Origin: an uncultured Lachnospiraceae bacterium | GTDB lineage: Bacteria; Bacillota; Clostridia; Lachnospirales; Lachnospiraceae | Direction: 5' to 3' | Length of the DNA stretch: 18,247 nucleotides | Assembly: GCA_910586275.1 (NCBI GenBank) | Contig: CAJUIM010000072.1 | Location: 1-18,247, forward strand | The notes under the pieces: model-generated | Seen by the model: the letters and a program-made list of their open reading frames with translations, nothing else | What the model was told of the DNA's origin: nothing | Database searches by the model: none | Shown here: piece after piece, positions 7,282-14,673 of the stretch | Position numbering within the stretch: position 1 is the first letter of the stretch | Layout of the letters: every line of letters starts with the position of its first letter | Program-made: the position numbers and the translations under genes

Positions 7282-9097
7282 GAAAGAATGGAAAAATATG
7301 TTTGCTTTTCTCGGCTCCCTGCGTGGAAAGCATACGGATGTGCTGGTAAGCCTTGTGATTCTGTCAATGCTTCAGGCGGTACGCCCTTTTCTTTCGGTCA
7401 TATTGACAGGCCGGTTAGTGGACGGAGTCTATGAAGGGGCAGGGATAAAGGAATTGGCCGGTTATGCGGCTGCCGGTGTAGGGGGGATTTTCCTTATGTC
7501 TGCGGCAGAGGGAATTGCCATTATGTTTTTTAACCGGAAATTGGAATATATGCAGGAAATAGAGGGCGCTCCGCTGAATAAGAAAAGCATGGCAATGGAT
7601 TATGAATATCTGGAAGACGTGGAAGTCCACGGAAAGCGGCAGCAGATCGAGCAATTCGGGGGCTGGAGCCTGATGTCCAGGATGCTGCATATACTGAACA
7701 AACTGCTGGTGGCAACGGTAACTGTCATTATGGCAGTCTTTGTAGTGTTCCCTATGTTTATCCGGTGCAGCCGGCCGGTTTCCCAAGGGCTTGCCGGTTC
7801 CTGGCTGATGGCGGCAGTCTTTATGGCCGTGATATTGGCGTTGGTCTGGGCGGAATTCCGTACGGGAGGATATTTTAACGATAAAGTTGCGGAGACAAGA
7901 AAGCTGATTTCCAAGCATGAAACCAGAAGCAAATATTATATGGACATTCTGTCAGGCTATGAAAAACAGAAGGATGTAAGGCTTTGTAAACAGCAGCGGC
8001 TGTATGAAAGGGAATTCCGCGACATTGCGGATCATATGAAGAATGCCGTCGACAAAATGGCGCATTTCAGCGTGCTGGATATGTTTACGCAGCAGTCCCT
8101 ATCGTCCCTTACCGGCTTTCTGGTGTATATCTTTGCGGGCACCATGGCTATCGCGGGGATTATCAGCATAGGGAATGTAGTGACTTATGCCGCCAGTATT
8201 CTGAAATTTACGGATGCGGTGGGAAGTATGGCTTTTTTTATGAACCATCTGAAGAGGAATGCGGTTTTTGCCGGGGATTATGTGGCGTATATGAATCTTC
8301 CGCAGCGTAAGCATGAGGGTATGATTCCGGTAGAAAAGCGGAGAGACGGACGGTTCAGCGTGGAGTTTGACCATGTTTCCTTCCGCTATCCGGGAAGCGA
8401 GTCTTATGTGCTGCAGGATTTGAACCTGAAGTTCGAGATTGGGAGGAAGATGGCAATTGTGGGAAAAAACGGTTCCGGCAAGACCACATTCATTAAGCTG
8501 CTCTGCCGCCTGTACGATGTTACGGAAGGATGCATTAAATTGAACGGCATTGACATACGGAAGTACGATTATTCGGAGTACTGCCGGTTGTTTGCCGTAG
8601 TATTTCAGGACTTTCGTGTGTTTTCCTTTCCTCTTGGGGAAAACGTAGCGTCCGCGTCCGAAGCGGATGCCGGGAGAGCGGAAGATGCGCTGGAAAGAGC
8701 GGGGATGGGAGAACGCTGCCGTACGCTGCCGGAAGGGCTGAACACCTGTGTGGGGAAGGAATTTGAAGAAAGCGGCGTGACGTTTTCAGGCGGGGAGAAG
8801 CAGAAGATAGCCATTGCAAGGGCTATTTATAAAGATGCCCCTTTTGTGATTATGGATGAGCCTACTGCTGCGTTGGATCCTGAGTCGGAATGTGAAGTAT
8901 ATGCAGGTTTTGATAAAATGGTAGGAAATAAAACTTCCATTTATATTTCCCATCGATTGGCTTCCTGCCGGTTCTGCGAGGATATTTTGGTATTTGACGG
9001 AGGAAAGGTAGTGCAGCGGGGCAGTCATGGGGAATTGGAGCATCAGGACGGGCTGTATAGGGAACTGTGGCAGGCACAGGCGCAATATTATGCATAG
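7274..9097 (+). CDS. ABC exporter, second subunit of probable heterodimer
   Basis: The protein has 607 aa. The ATG at 7274 lies behind a purine-rich GGAGAAGGGAGGGGG; a TTG one codon earlier is a less likely start. The gene overlaps the end of the first subunit by 8 bp, which suggests translational coupling. An exporter membrane domain (spans near 20-40, 55-80, 140-165, 175-195, 275-310) precedes an ATPase with SFRYPGS, Walker A GKNGSGKTT (397-405), signature FSGGEKQK (S505) and Walker B D528-E529 (IMDEPTAALDP). The switch His is in ISHRLAS. Unlike many heterodimeric exporters, neither subunit shows a degenerate Walker B or signature, so both ATP sites may hydrolyse. No substrate peptide gene was found beside the pair. 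Confidence 0.93.
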   Translation: MSKKEWKNMFAFLGSLRGKHTDVLVSLVILSMLQAVRPFLSVILTGRLVDGVYEGAGIKELAGYAAAGVGGIFLMSAAEGIAIMFFNRKLEYMQEIEGAPLNKKSMAMDYEYLEDVEVHGKRQQIEQFGGWSLMSRMLHILNKLLVATVTVIMAVFVVFPMFIRCSRPVSQGLAGSWLMAAVFMAVILALVWAEFRTGGYFNDKVAETRKLISKHETRSKYYMDILSGYEKQKDVRLCKQQRLYEREFRDIADHMKNAVDKMAHFSVLDMFTQQSLSSLTGFLVYIFAGTMAIAGIISIGNVVTYAASILKFTDAVGSMAFFMNHLKRNAVFAGDYVAYMNLPQRKHEGMIPVEKRRDGRFSVEFDHVSFRYPGSESYVLQDLNLKFEIGRKMAIVGKNGSGKTTFIKLLCRLYDVTEGCIKLNGIDIRKYDYSEYCRLFAVVFQDFRVFSFPLGENVASASEADAGRAEDALERAGMGERCRTLPEGLNTCVGKEFEESGVTFSGGEKQKIAIARAIYKDAPFVIMDEPTAALDPESECEVYAGFDKMVGNKTSIYISHRLASCRFCEDILVFDGGKVVQRGSHGELEHQDGLYRELWQAQAQYYA

Positions 9098-9149
9098 TAT
9101 AACGGCGGCGGCCGCATAGGCCTCATATCTTATGCCATGAAATGAAACC

Positions 9150-9186
9150 GTGCCATAGTTTTGCGGCGGCCGCAAAGCTATGGCAC
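9150..9186 (+). terminator. Long hairpin between convergent genes (possible bidirectional terminator)
   Basis: A 17-bp stem (9150-9166 with 9170-9186, one G-T pair) closes a 3-nt CGG loop. Its tip carries the palindrome GCGGCCGC, and a second GCGGCGGCCGC copy lies about 55 bp upstream near 9104. It sits in the 131-bp gap between the exporter pair and the convergent hemerythrin gene, where a terminator is expected. Neither side has a solid T tract (ATGCTTT on the plus side, GGTTTCATTTC on the minus side), so it is not a textbook terminator. Confidence 0.5.
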
Positions 9187-9228
9187 ATGCTTTAAGGAAA
9201 ACAATTTCTTTTCACACGCCGGAGCGGT

Positions 9229-9630
9229 TTACTTCTGCACCAAGGTCATATCTACCCGTAAGATATGGTTAATGAGCCAATCTACGAGAAAATCCAGAAG
9301 ATCCTGTACGGTTTCATCCTGTTCATCAAAATCTTCAGACATGGAACTTAGGTCAATTTCTGAAAGCCGGTCCTCAAATTGACGATGCTGTGCGGCATGC
9401 TGCGGTATGTAAGGGTAATGAATGCTTTTCTGATATTCTTCCTCATGGGCAAAATGCGTTCTTGTATAATCGATCAATTCGGAAACAAGTTCCACAATTT
9501 TGTCCGATTTATCCACCAGAAGACTGTCATATAACAATTCATGCGTTTCCTGAGCCAGTTCAAACAGTCTGGTATGCTCCCGGTCGATAAGGTCAATTCC
9601 CGTATAATATTCCGGTTTCATTTCGTACAT
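9229..9630 (-). CDS. Stand-alone bacteriohemerythrin
   Basis: The protein has 133 aa, the usual size of a single-domain bacteriohemerythrin, with every diiron ligand present: H19, H59, E63 (HFAHE), H78, H82 (HAAQH), H122 and D127. These cytosolic four-helix proteins bind O2 reversibly and can store, deliver or scavenge it, which would suit an anaerobe meeting oxygen. The start MYEMKPEYYTG follows GGAGGA (9636-9641 on the minus strand) at 5 nt. An in-frame ATG pair further upstream (9714) would add a 28-residue extension without a ribosome site and is rejected. The gene runs opposite to the exporter pair and diverges from the carboxypeptidase operon. It is related in type to, but separate from, the hemerythrin domain of the fusion gene at 2368. 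Confidence 0.93.
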   Translation of the reverse strand: MYEMKPEYYTGIDLIDREHTRLFELAQETHELLYDSLLVDKSDKIVELVSELIDYTRTHFAHEEEYQKSIHYPYIPQHAAQHRQFEDRLSEIDLSSMSEDFDEQDETVQDLLDFLVDWLINHILRVDMTLVQK

Positions 9631-9829
9631 ACAAATCCTCCATTCCTGCCCGCCATGAACTACGGGCATAAACAAATATTTTGTAATAAAAAATTCACTA
9701 TTGGGAAACATCATAAATCCAAGATTATTTCCAATAGTATCACCGAATCTATCTTACCTCCTTTTGCGGACAGAATCAAGACTGTGGCAAGAAAAATATT
9801 CTAAATTATTATGCCGGCCACAAAAACCA

Positions 9830-9858
9830 TTGCATGCCATTTTTCATCATGCTATAAT
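9830..9858 (+). promoter_or_regulatory. Promoter of carboxypeptidase / two-component operon
   Basis: TTGCAT (9830-9835) and TATAAT (9853-9858) are spaced 17 bp, with TG at 9850-9851 (TGCTATAAT, extended -10). Transcription would start near 9865, giving a leader of about 45 nt to the ATG at 9910. This rules out the open-frame start at 9811. No terminator is seen until after 17616, so this promoter may serve eight genes. The rest of 9631-9909 holds the divergent hemerythrin upstream region and no gene. Confidence 0.82.
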
Positions 9859-9909
9859 CAAAACCACGGTAAGAAGGTATGTTTTGGAAACGGCATAGGG
9901 AGCGATGAT

Positions 9910-11172
9910 ATGGAAGAACAATTTGATGAAGAAGGAATGCGCAGGGTACAGTGGGCGAAGAGAAAAGAGCAGATGCAGCGTGAAAAATATAAACAGATGG
10001 TCATGCGTAAAATTATGAGAGTGGCCGTTCCCATAGCCGTTGTTCTTTTGGCGGGATTGGCAGCGGTGGGAATAAACAGCCATAGGAAAAAGGCAGGGGA
10101 AAGGAAAGAAGCCGGAGAGGGACAGGGAACCGAAATGACCGGGACGGCGGAACATACGGATTCGGCAGGAACGCCGGGGGACATTCCGGGCAGCCTGCAG
10201 GCAGACGGGGAGGATAAAGAGGTGGGCGTTCCGGACGGAACGGACGGATTTTCTGCCGGCGACGGGCCAAAGGACGGAAATGCGGTTGCCGGCAGCGGGG
10301 ATTCTTATGGAGACGTGACCGTAGGCGAAGGAGAGAAGACGGGAAAGTCGGGAATCCTCATTACCGCAGGGACATATAAGGCTACGGACCGGACAACGTC
10401 GCCGGGAGAGGACGTGGCCAGCAAATACGCGATTTTGGTGGAAATTGACAGCGGCAATATCCTGTTGCGGCGGGAGGCCAAAAGCCGGATGTACCCGGCT
10501 TCCATGACGAAAGTGCTGACGCTGCTTGTGGCAGTGGAAAATATTGATAATTTGGACGATACATTTACAATCACCGGTGAGATTACCGATTATTGCTATG
10601 TGAACGACTGCAGTACTGCGGGTTTTGAAAAAGGGGAAACGGTGACGGTAAGAGATTTGCTTTACGGCACTATATTGCCGTCCGGCGCGGATGCGGCAGT
10701 GGGGCTGGCGACATATGTGGCCGGTTCTCAGGAGGCTTTCATGAAAATGATGAACGACAAGCTGGAGGAACTGGGACTGTCGGAGTCGGCGCATTTTACC
10801 AATTGCGTAGGTATTTACGATGACAATCATTACTGTTCGGTATATGACATGGCTATCATAATGGATAACGCCGTCAATAATGAACTTTGCCGGAAAGTGC
10901 TGTCCGCCCATACATATACTACATCGGCAACCGAGCAGCATCCGGAAGGGATTACTATCTCAAATTGGTTTTTGCGACGTATTGAGGATAAGGATGCGGG
11001 CGGCGAGGTAGTGGCCGGCAAGACCGGTTATGTGCTGCAGTCCGGCAACTGTGCGGTCAGCTATGGGGTGGACAAAGAAGGGAAGCGGTATATCTGCGCT
11101 ACCGCAGATGCCTATTCCGGATGGAAGTGCATTTATGATCATGTAAATATGTATAAAAAATATATGGGGTAA
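9910..11172 (+). CDS. Membrane-anchored D-Ala-D-Ala carboxypeptidase-like protein (peptidase S11)
   Basis: The protein has 420 aa from the ATG that follows AGGGAG. It has a charged cytosolic N-terminus (1-34), one membrane span (about 37-55), an outside Gly/Asp/Glu/Ser-rich linker (about 60-155), then an S11 penicillin-binding domain (about 165-415). Active-site motifs are S198-x-x-K201 (PASMTK) and K371-T-G. The second motif reads S258-G-A260 (PSGADAA) instead of the usual SGN. Family members trim the terminal D-Ala of peptidoglycan stem peptides. There is no C-terminal PBP5-type anchor domain; an N-terminal span does that job here. It is first in an operon, 2 bp before a BceR-like regulator. 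Activity is likely but unproven given the altered SxN motif. Confidence 0.9.
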   Translation: MEEQFDEEGMRRVQWAKRKEQMQREKYKQMVMRKIMRVAVPIAVVLLAGLAAVGINSHRKKAGERKEAGEGQGTEMTGTAEHTDSAGTPGDIPGSLQADGEDKEVGVPDGTDGFSAGDGPKDGNAVAGSGDSYGDVTVGEGEKTGKSGILITAGTYKATDRTTSPGEDVASKYAILVEIDSGNILLRREAKSRMYPASMTKVLTLLVAVENIDNLDDTFTITGEITDYCYVNDCSTAGFEKGETVTVRDLLYGTILPSGADAAVGLATYVAGSQEAFMKMMNDKLEELGLSESAHFTNCVGIYDDNHYCSVYDMAIIMDNAVNNELCRKVLSAHTYTTSATEQHPEGITISNWFLRRIEDKDAGGEVVAGKTGYVLQSGNCAVSYGVDKEGKRYICATADAYSGWKCIYDHVNMYKKYMG

Positions 11173-11174
11173 TT

Positions 11175-11846
11175 ATGTACAGAATTCTTATTGTGGAAGA
11201 CGATAATATTATTGCGGGAGAAATCGGCAGGCATATGCAGAAATGGGGGTATGAGGCGGAGACGGTTACCGATTTTTCCGATGTATTGGCTGCTTTCGGG
11301 AAATCCGTCCCCCATTTGGTCCTGATGGATATCGGCCTTCCCTTTTATAACGGATATTACTGGTGCGGGGAAATCAGGAAGGTGTCTCAGGTTCCCATTA
11401 TATTTATTTCCTCCGCATCCGATAATATGAATATCGTCATGGCAGTGAATATGGGCGGTGATGATTTTATATCGAAGCCCTTTGACTTGGATGTGCTGGC
11501 GGCCAAAATACAGGCGGTGCTTAGACGTACTTATGCTTTCCATAACCAAACGGCATTGCTGGAATATAAAGGCATTATTCTGAATGTGGCGGATATGTCG
11601 CTGGAGTTCCGGGGAGGGAAGACGGATCTTTCCAAAAATGAATTCCGCATTCTGCAGGCCTTGTTTGAGCATGCGGGCGAAGCGATATCCAGAGAGAGCA
11701 TTATGAAAAAATTGTGGGATGACGAATGTTTTGTGGACGACAACACCCTGACGGTAAATATAAATCGGCTGCGGAAAAAACTGGAGGCGGAAGGCATCGG
11801 GAATCTTATCGTGACGAAAAAGGGCGTGGGATATCAGCTGGGATAA
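11175..11846 (+). CDS. Response regulator, OmpR type, BceR/GraR-like
   Basis: The protein has 223 aa: a receiver with E8/D9/D10, phospho-acceptor D52 (LMDIGLPFYNGYYW), S79 and K101, then a winged-helix DNA-binding domain (about 130-222). The segments MDIGLPFYNG and FISSASDNMNIVMAVNMGGD are characteristic of the BceR group, which controls resistance to cell-wall-active peptides. The gene starts 2 bp after the carboxypeptidase stop. Its partner kinase follows after a 184-bp GC-rich gap. BceR genes usually sit beside a BceAB-type ABC transporter; none is adjacent here. Confidence 0.93.
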   Translation: MYRILIVEDDNIIAGEIGRHMQKWGYEAETVTDFSDVLAAFGKSVPHLVLMDIGLPFYNGYYWCGEIRKVSQVPIIFISSASDNMNIVMAVNMGGDDFISKPFDLDVLAAKIQAVLRRTYAFHNQTALLEYKGIILNVADMSLEFRGGKTDLSKNEFRILQALFEHAGEAISRESIMKKLWDDECFVDDNTLTVNINRLRKKLEAEGIGNLIVTKKGVGYQLG

Positions 11847-11931
11847 GGCAGGGAATGGCTCCTTCCGCCCGGAATGCTTCCGCGGCCGGCATAGCGGGAC
11901 GGAGATCTGCCGGCGGCCGGTCTTGGCAAGG

Positions 11932-11982
11932 GAGAACGGAAGCCCGGGAAAGCGTCTGCTTTGGCCGGAGAGAACGGAAGCC
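11932..11982 (+). repeat. 13-bp direct repeat in the gap between regulator and kinase
   Basis: GAGAACGGAAGCC occurs at 11932-11944 and again at 11970-11982, 38 bp apart, within the GC-rich 184-bp spacer 11847-12030. The spacer also has several GGCCGG/GCCGGC blocks. No promoter, terminator or supported gene was seen in it. Confidence 0.4.
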
Positions 11983-12030
11983 GGTTGTATGGTATGGAAA
12001 GTTGGTGACGGCAGAGTGGAGAAGAAAAGG

Positions 12031-13092
12031 ATGAAAGGGCAGCCGCAGAGGAAGCGGATCAGTCTGCAGAGGCTGCTGCTTAGTTATTTAAAAGAAAGAA
12101 GCCTTTGGCTTGTGCTGTCGGCGGTGATTGTATTTATGTTTTTGGCTGTGGCAGGCTTGTATGGATATGACATTGTTGTCAGAAATATGATGTATGCAGT
12201 GTATGTTTCCGCTTTTTTTATGGCCATAGCCTGTTTGGCTGATTTTTTGTTTTATTGCGTAAAATGCCGACAGCTGGAAGAGGCCATGGAAGCCGACGGG
12301 GAGAATGATTACCGCCTGCCGGTTCCGAAAGGGACGGCGGGGCATCTGTATCATGCTATGATACATGCTGCCTGGGAAGAGAACCGGCGGCTGATTTCCG
12401 AACTGGATGAAAAAGCGGCGGATATGGCGGATTACTACACAATGTGGATTCATCAGATCAAGACACCCATTGCCGCCTTGCGCCTGCTGCTGCAGAGAAT
12501 GGAAGAGGGAGCGGAAGGGAAGGAAGGGCAGAAACAGGCGGCAGAAGAACTGTTCAAGGTGGAACAGTACGCCGAAATGGCTTTGCATTATGCCAGATTG
12601 GACAGTATGTCGGGAGATATACTGCTGAAGAAGCATGATATTTCCGTAATTGTAAAGCGGGCAGTGAAGAAGTACAGCGTGCTTTTTATCGGGAGCGGTC
12701 TGTCGTTTGCCATGGAAGATTTTGAATGCAGGGCAGTGACGGACGAAAAATGGCTGGGATTCGTGATCGAGCAGCTTTTGGCAAATGCGCTGAAATATAC
12801 CAATACCGGAGGGATCTGTATTTACGGAGCGGACGGCAGCGGAAAGAAATGCACCGGGGCAGTGGATTATGTGGTGATTGAAGATACAGGGATCGGGATA
12901 CGGGCAGAGGATCTGCCGCGTATTTTTGAAAGGGGATTTACCGGATATAACGGACGGATGGAAAGAAAATCCACGGGAATCGGCTTATATCTGTGCAGAA
13001 AAATTATGAAGAGGCTTGGACATGAAATGAAGACGGAGTCGGAGGAAGGAAAGGGAACGAGAGTAATTTTAGGGTTTGGGCAGGAAGAATGA
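12031..13092 (+). CDS. Sensor histidine kinase, BceS-like (intramembrane sensing)
   Basis: The protein has 353 aa from ATG 12031, which follows GGAG at 9 nt. An open frame extends up to a TTG at 11923, but the extra residues are low-complexity and not BceS-like. There are two close membrane spans (about 26-46 and 52-77) with almost no outside loop, the hallmark of intramembrane-sensing kinases. The phospho-acceptor motif WIHQIKTP (H141) is typical of BceS/GraS. The ATPase domain has an N box (NALKYT), DTGIGI and STGIGLYL. BceS kinases are usually told of antimicrobial peptides by a BceB-type permease. Since none is beside it, the input may come from a distant transporter or from the carboxypeptidase or secreted proteins of this operon (inference). 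Confidence 0.93.
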   Translation: MKGQPQRKRISLQRLLLSYLKERSLWLVLSAVIVFMFLAVAGLYGYDIVVRNMMYAVYVSAFFMAIACLADFLFYCVKCRQLEEAMEADGENDYRLPVPKGTAGHLYHAMIHAAWEENRRLISELDEKAADMADYYTMWIHQIKTPIAALRLLLQRMEEGAEGKEGQKQAAEELFKVEQYAEMALHYARLDSMSGDILLKKHDISVIVKRAVKKYSVLFIGSGLSFAMEDFECRAVTDEKWLGFVIEQLLANALKYTNTGGICIYGADGSGKKCTGAVDYVVIEDTGIGIRAEDLPRIFERGFTGYNGRMERKSTGIGLYLCRKIMKRLGHEMKTESEEGKGTRVILGFGQEE

Positions 13093-13153
13093 CTGAAAGG
13101 CGTATGCAGACTGGAAAGGGGGAATGAATCTTAGGATAGGGAGGATATACGGT

Positions 13154-13447
13154 ATGCCGGCATCGGAAAGGAAGACAATCACAAAGGATAACTTATGGGA
13201 GGTAATATCTTCGCTGCAGGGAGAGGAATTTTACACGGCAAAGAAGCTTCCGTTTACTTACAGCATCAAAGGAGGGGAATTTTTTACCGAAAGAAAGAAG
13301 AAGTCGATTACAAGGGCGACTTTTGAACAGGCATACGAGAAAATCCAGGAAGACAAGGAACATAAGATTGTAGGCCCCAAGACGCTGAACTGCTTTGGAG
13401 CTCCTTATGTATGGGCTGTATTCAAGACGCTGGGGATTGTATCATAG
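13154..13447 (+). CDS. Small protein of unknown function (97 aa)
   Basis: I cannot name this gene. The chosen start (MPASERKTITKDNLWEV) follows AGGGAGG at 9 nt. A start at 13124 has a purine run too close to the ATG. The protein is soluble, basic and compact, with no membrane span or signal. It contains WEVISSLQGEEFYTAKKLPFTY, then a segment rich in Lys (ERKKKSITRATFEQAY), and ends in KTLNCFGAPYVWAVFKTLGIV. It looks like a small uncharacterised family found in Clostridia, possibly nucleic-acid binding from its basic central strand and helix, but that is a guess. It lies 61 bp after the BceS-like kinase and 47 bp before the secreted repeat protein. Confidence 0.75.
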   Translation: MPASERKTITKDNLWEVISSLQGEEFYTAKKLPFTYSIKGGEFFTERKKKSITRATFEQAYEKIQEDKEHKIVGPKTLNCFGAPYVWAVFKTLGIVS

Positions 13448-13494
13448 AAAAGGCGGCAGGCAGCGGCTGGGGAAACGGAAGGGGAGGAAACGGC

Positions 13495-14673
13495 ATGAGG
13501 AAGCTGCATGGGAAAAAGTTCATAGTGCGGACGCTGTTTTCTGCCGTGCTGCTTTGTGCCCTATGGGATCTGCAGGCCGCCGGGGCTGCCGATATACAGG
13601 CCAGGCCGGACGCAGCCGGAACGGGGCAGGGCAGGGAACCGGAAGACGACGGCGTAAGACAGTTGTATGACGATTATTATAGGAATTTTGAATCCGTGGA
13701 GTATAGGGCGGATATCGAGGCCTGCGGATTCCGGATTATCGAGGAACAGATTTTTCCCGTGCGCATGCGGCAATACGGGGATGTCAGCGTCATACCTGCT
13801 TTTGACAGGGAATATAACCGGCTGGCATTGTTTTTTTCCTTACAGGACGGAACTGTTGTATATAAGACCGAACAGCTGGAGACGAATAACCGCAGCCGGG
13901 GAGAAATGAGGCAGTCTACAAGGGAGATTTCCGCCATCTCCCTACAGGATGTGGACGGGGATGCCAGAATGGATATTGTGCTGCTTACGGTCTGCGGCGA
14001 CGGGGAGGAAGCCTGCCGGGTGGGGGATGTGCTTTTCCAAAATGTGTGGGGAACGGGATTCTATAGGGATTACCGTATTTCGGACAAAATAAACCGGTTC
14101 GGCATGAATAAGAGCATTGACCTGATTACGGCTTTTGCCAGAGACGGGGAATCTACGGAATTTCTGTATACGGCAGCTACTTTGGACGAATTGTTGGAAA
14201 ACGGGTTTCAGATTATAGAGGAGCAGCATTATCCGAGGAATTTTGAAAAGCTGGGCAGGCTGCAGGTGGTTCCCGGGACTTACCATATTGCCAACAATGA
14301 TGTGTTTATGGTATATCTGGTGAATGAGGACGGGTATATTGCCGCCGGCCTTCAGCCTATGGGGAATTACGACAGCTTATATGCGCTGAAGGGGATAAGC
14401 TGCCGGGATATCGATGGGGACGGACTGAAAGATATTGTGGTACTGGCACGTTACAGCTATGAGGGCATCGGGGCAAGCGACGGTTCGGGAAACGGTCAGA
14501 GCGGCGGGCATCAGCTTATCGTGCGGAGCGATTATTCCGTATATTACCAGAGAACCGGCGGTTTTTCGGAGGATGAGCAGATGCGGGATTGGTATCCGTG
14601 CAGTGCTGAGGAGACAATGGAAGGGCTGGTCGAGAAGGCCCGTGAATTTTGGGGGTGGAAATCAGAACAATGA
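13495..14673 (+). CDS. Secreted protein with two VCBS/FG-GAP-like repeats
   Basis: The protein has 392 aa from the ATG after GGGGAGG. A Sec signal peptide (about 1-31: basic start, hydrophobic VRTLFSAVLLCAL, then AAGA-ADIQ) sends it out of the cytosol. The mature part contains two copies of a unit of about 90 residues. Each begins with GF(R/Q)IIEEQ (G78 and G237) and ends in a Ca-binding-like DxDGDxxxD followed by IV (DVDGDARMD at 152-160, DIDGDGLKD at 305-313). Such repeats are known from beta-propeller and adhesion domains, but two units are too few for a full propeller. It overlaps the next response regulator by 4 bp (ATGA), so it is co-translated with a two-component system and may act as its sensor accessory (inference). 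The exact function is unknown. Confidence 0.85.
   Translation: MRKLHGKKFIVRTLFSAVLLCALWDLQAAGAADIQARPDAAGTGQGREPEDDGVRQLYDDYYRNFESVEYRADIEACGFRIIEEQIFPVRMRQYGDVSVIPAFDREYNRLALFFSLQDGTVVYKTEQLETNNRSRGEMRQSTREISAISLQDVDGDARMDIVLLTVCGDGEEACRVGDVLFQNVWGTGFYRDYRISDKINRFGMNKSIDLITAFARDGESTEFLYTAATLDELLENGFQIIEEQHYPRNFEKLGRLQVVPGTYHIANNDVFMVYLVNEDGYIAAGLQPMGNYDSLYALKGISCRDIDGDGLKDIVVLARYSYEGIGASDGSGNGQSGGHQLIVRSDYSVYYQRTGGFSEDEQMRDWYPCSAEETMEGLVEKAREFWGWKSEQ

Noticed and set aside
9631..9714. N-terminal extension of the minus-strand hemerythrin
   Set aside because: There is no ribosome site at 9714, while GGAGGA precedes the ATG at 9630 and gives the standard domain length.
9811..9909. Upstream start for the carboxypeptidase gene
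   Set aside because: The strong promoter at 9830-9858 lies inside this stretch, and AGGGAG precedes the ATG at 9910.
9847..10941. Long minus-strand open frame (364 codons) opposite the carboxypeptidase
   Set aside because: The plus strand encodes clear S11 motifs and a membrane anchor with a matching promoter. The minus product is His/Arg/Cys-rich low-quality sequence typical of an antisense shadow.
11923..12030. TTG start extending the BceS-like kinase by 36 residues
   Set aside because: The extension is unlike BceS N-termini; ATG 12031 has a spaced GGAG and gives the expected size.
11726..12034. Plus-strand open frame bridging the BceR-like regulator and the kinase
   Set aside because: It overlaps the end of the regulator in another frame, and its product is Gly/Arg-rich without a ribosome site.
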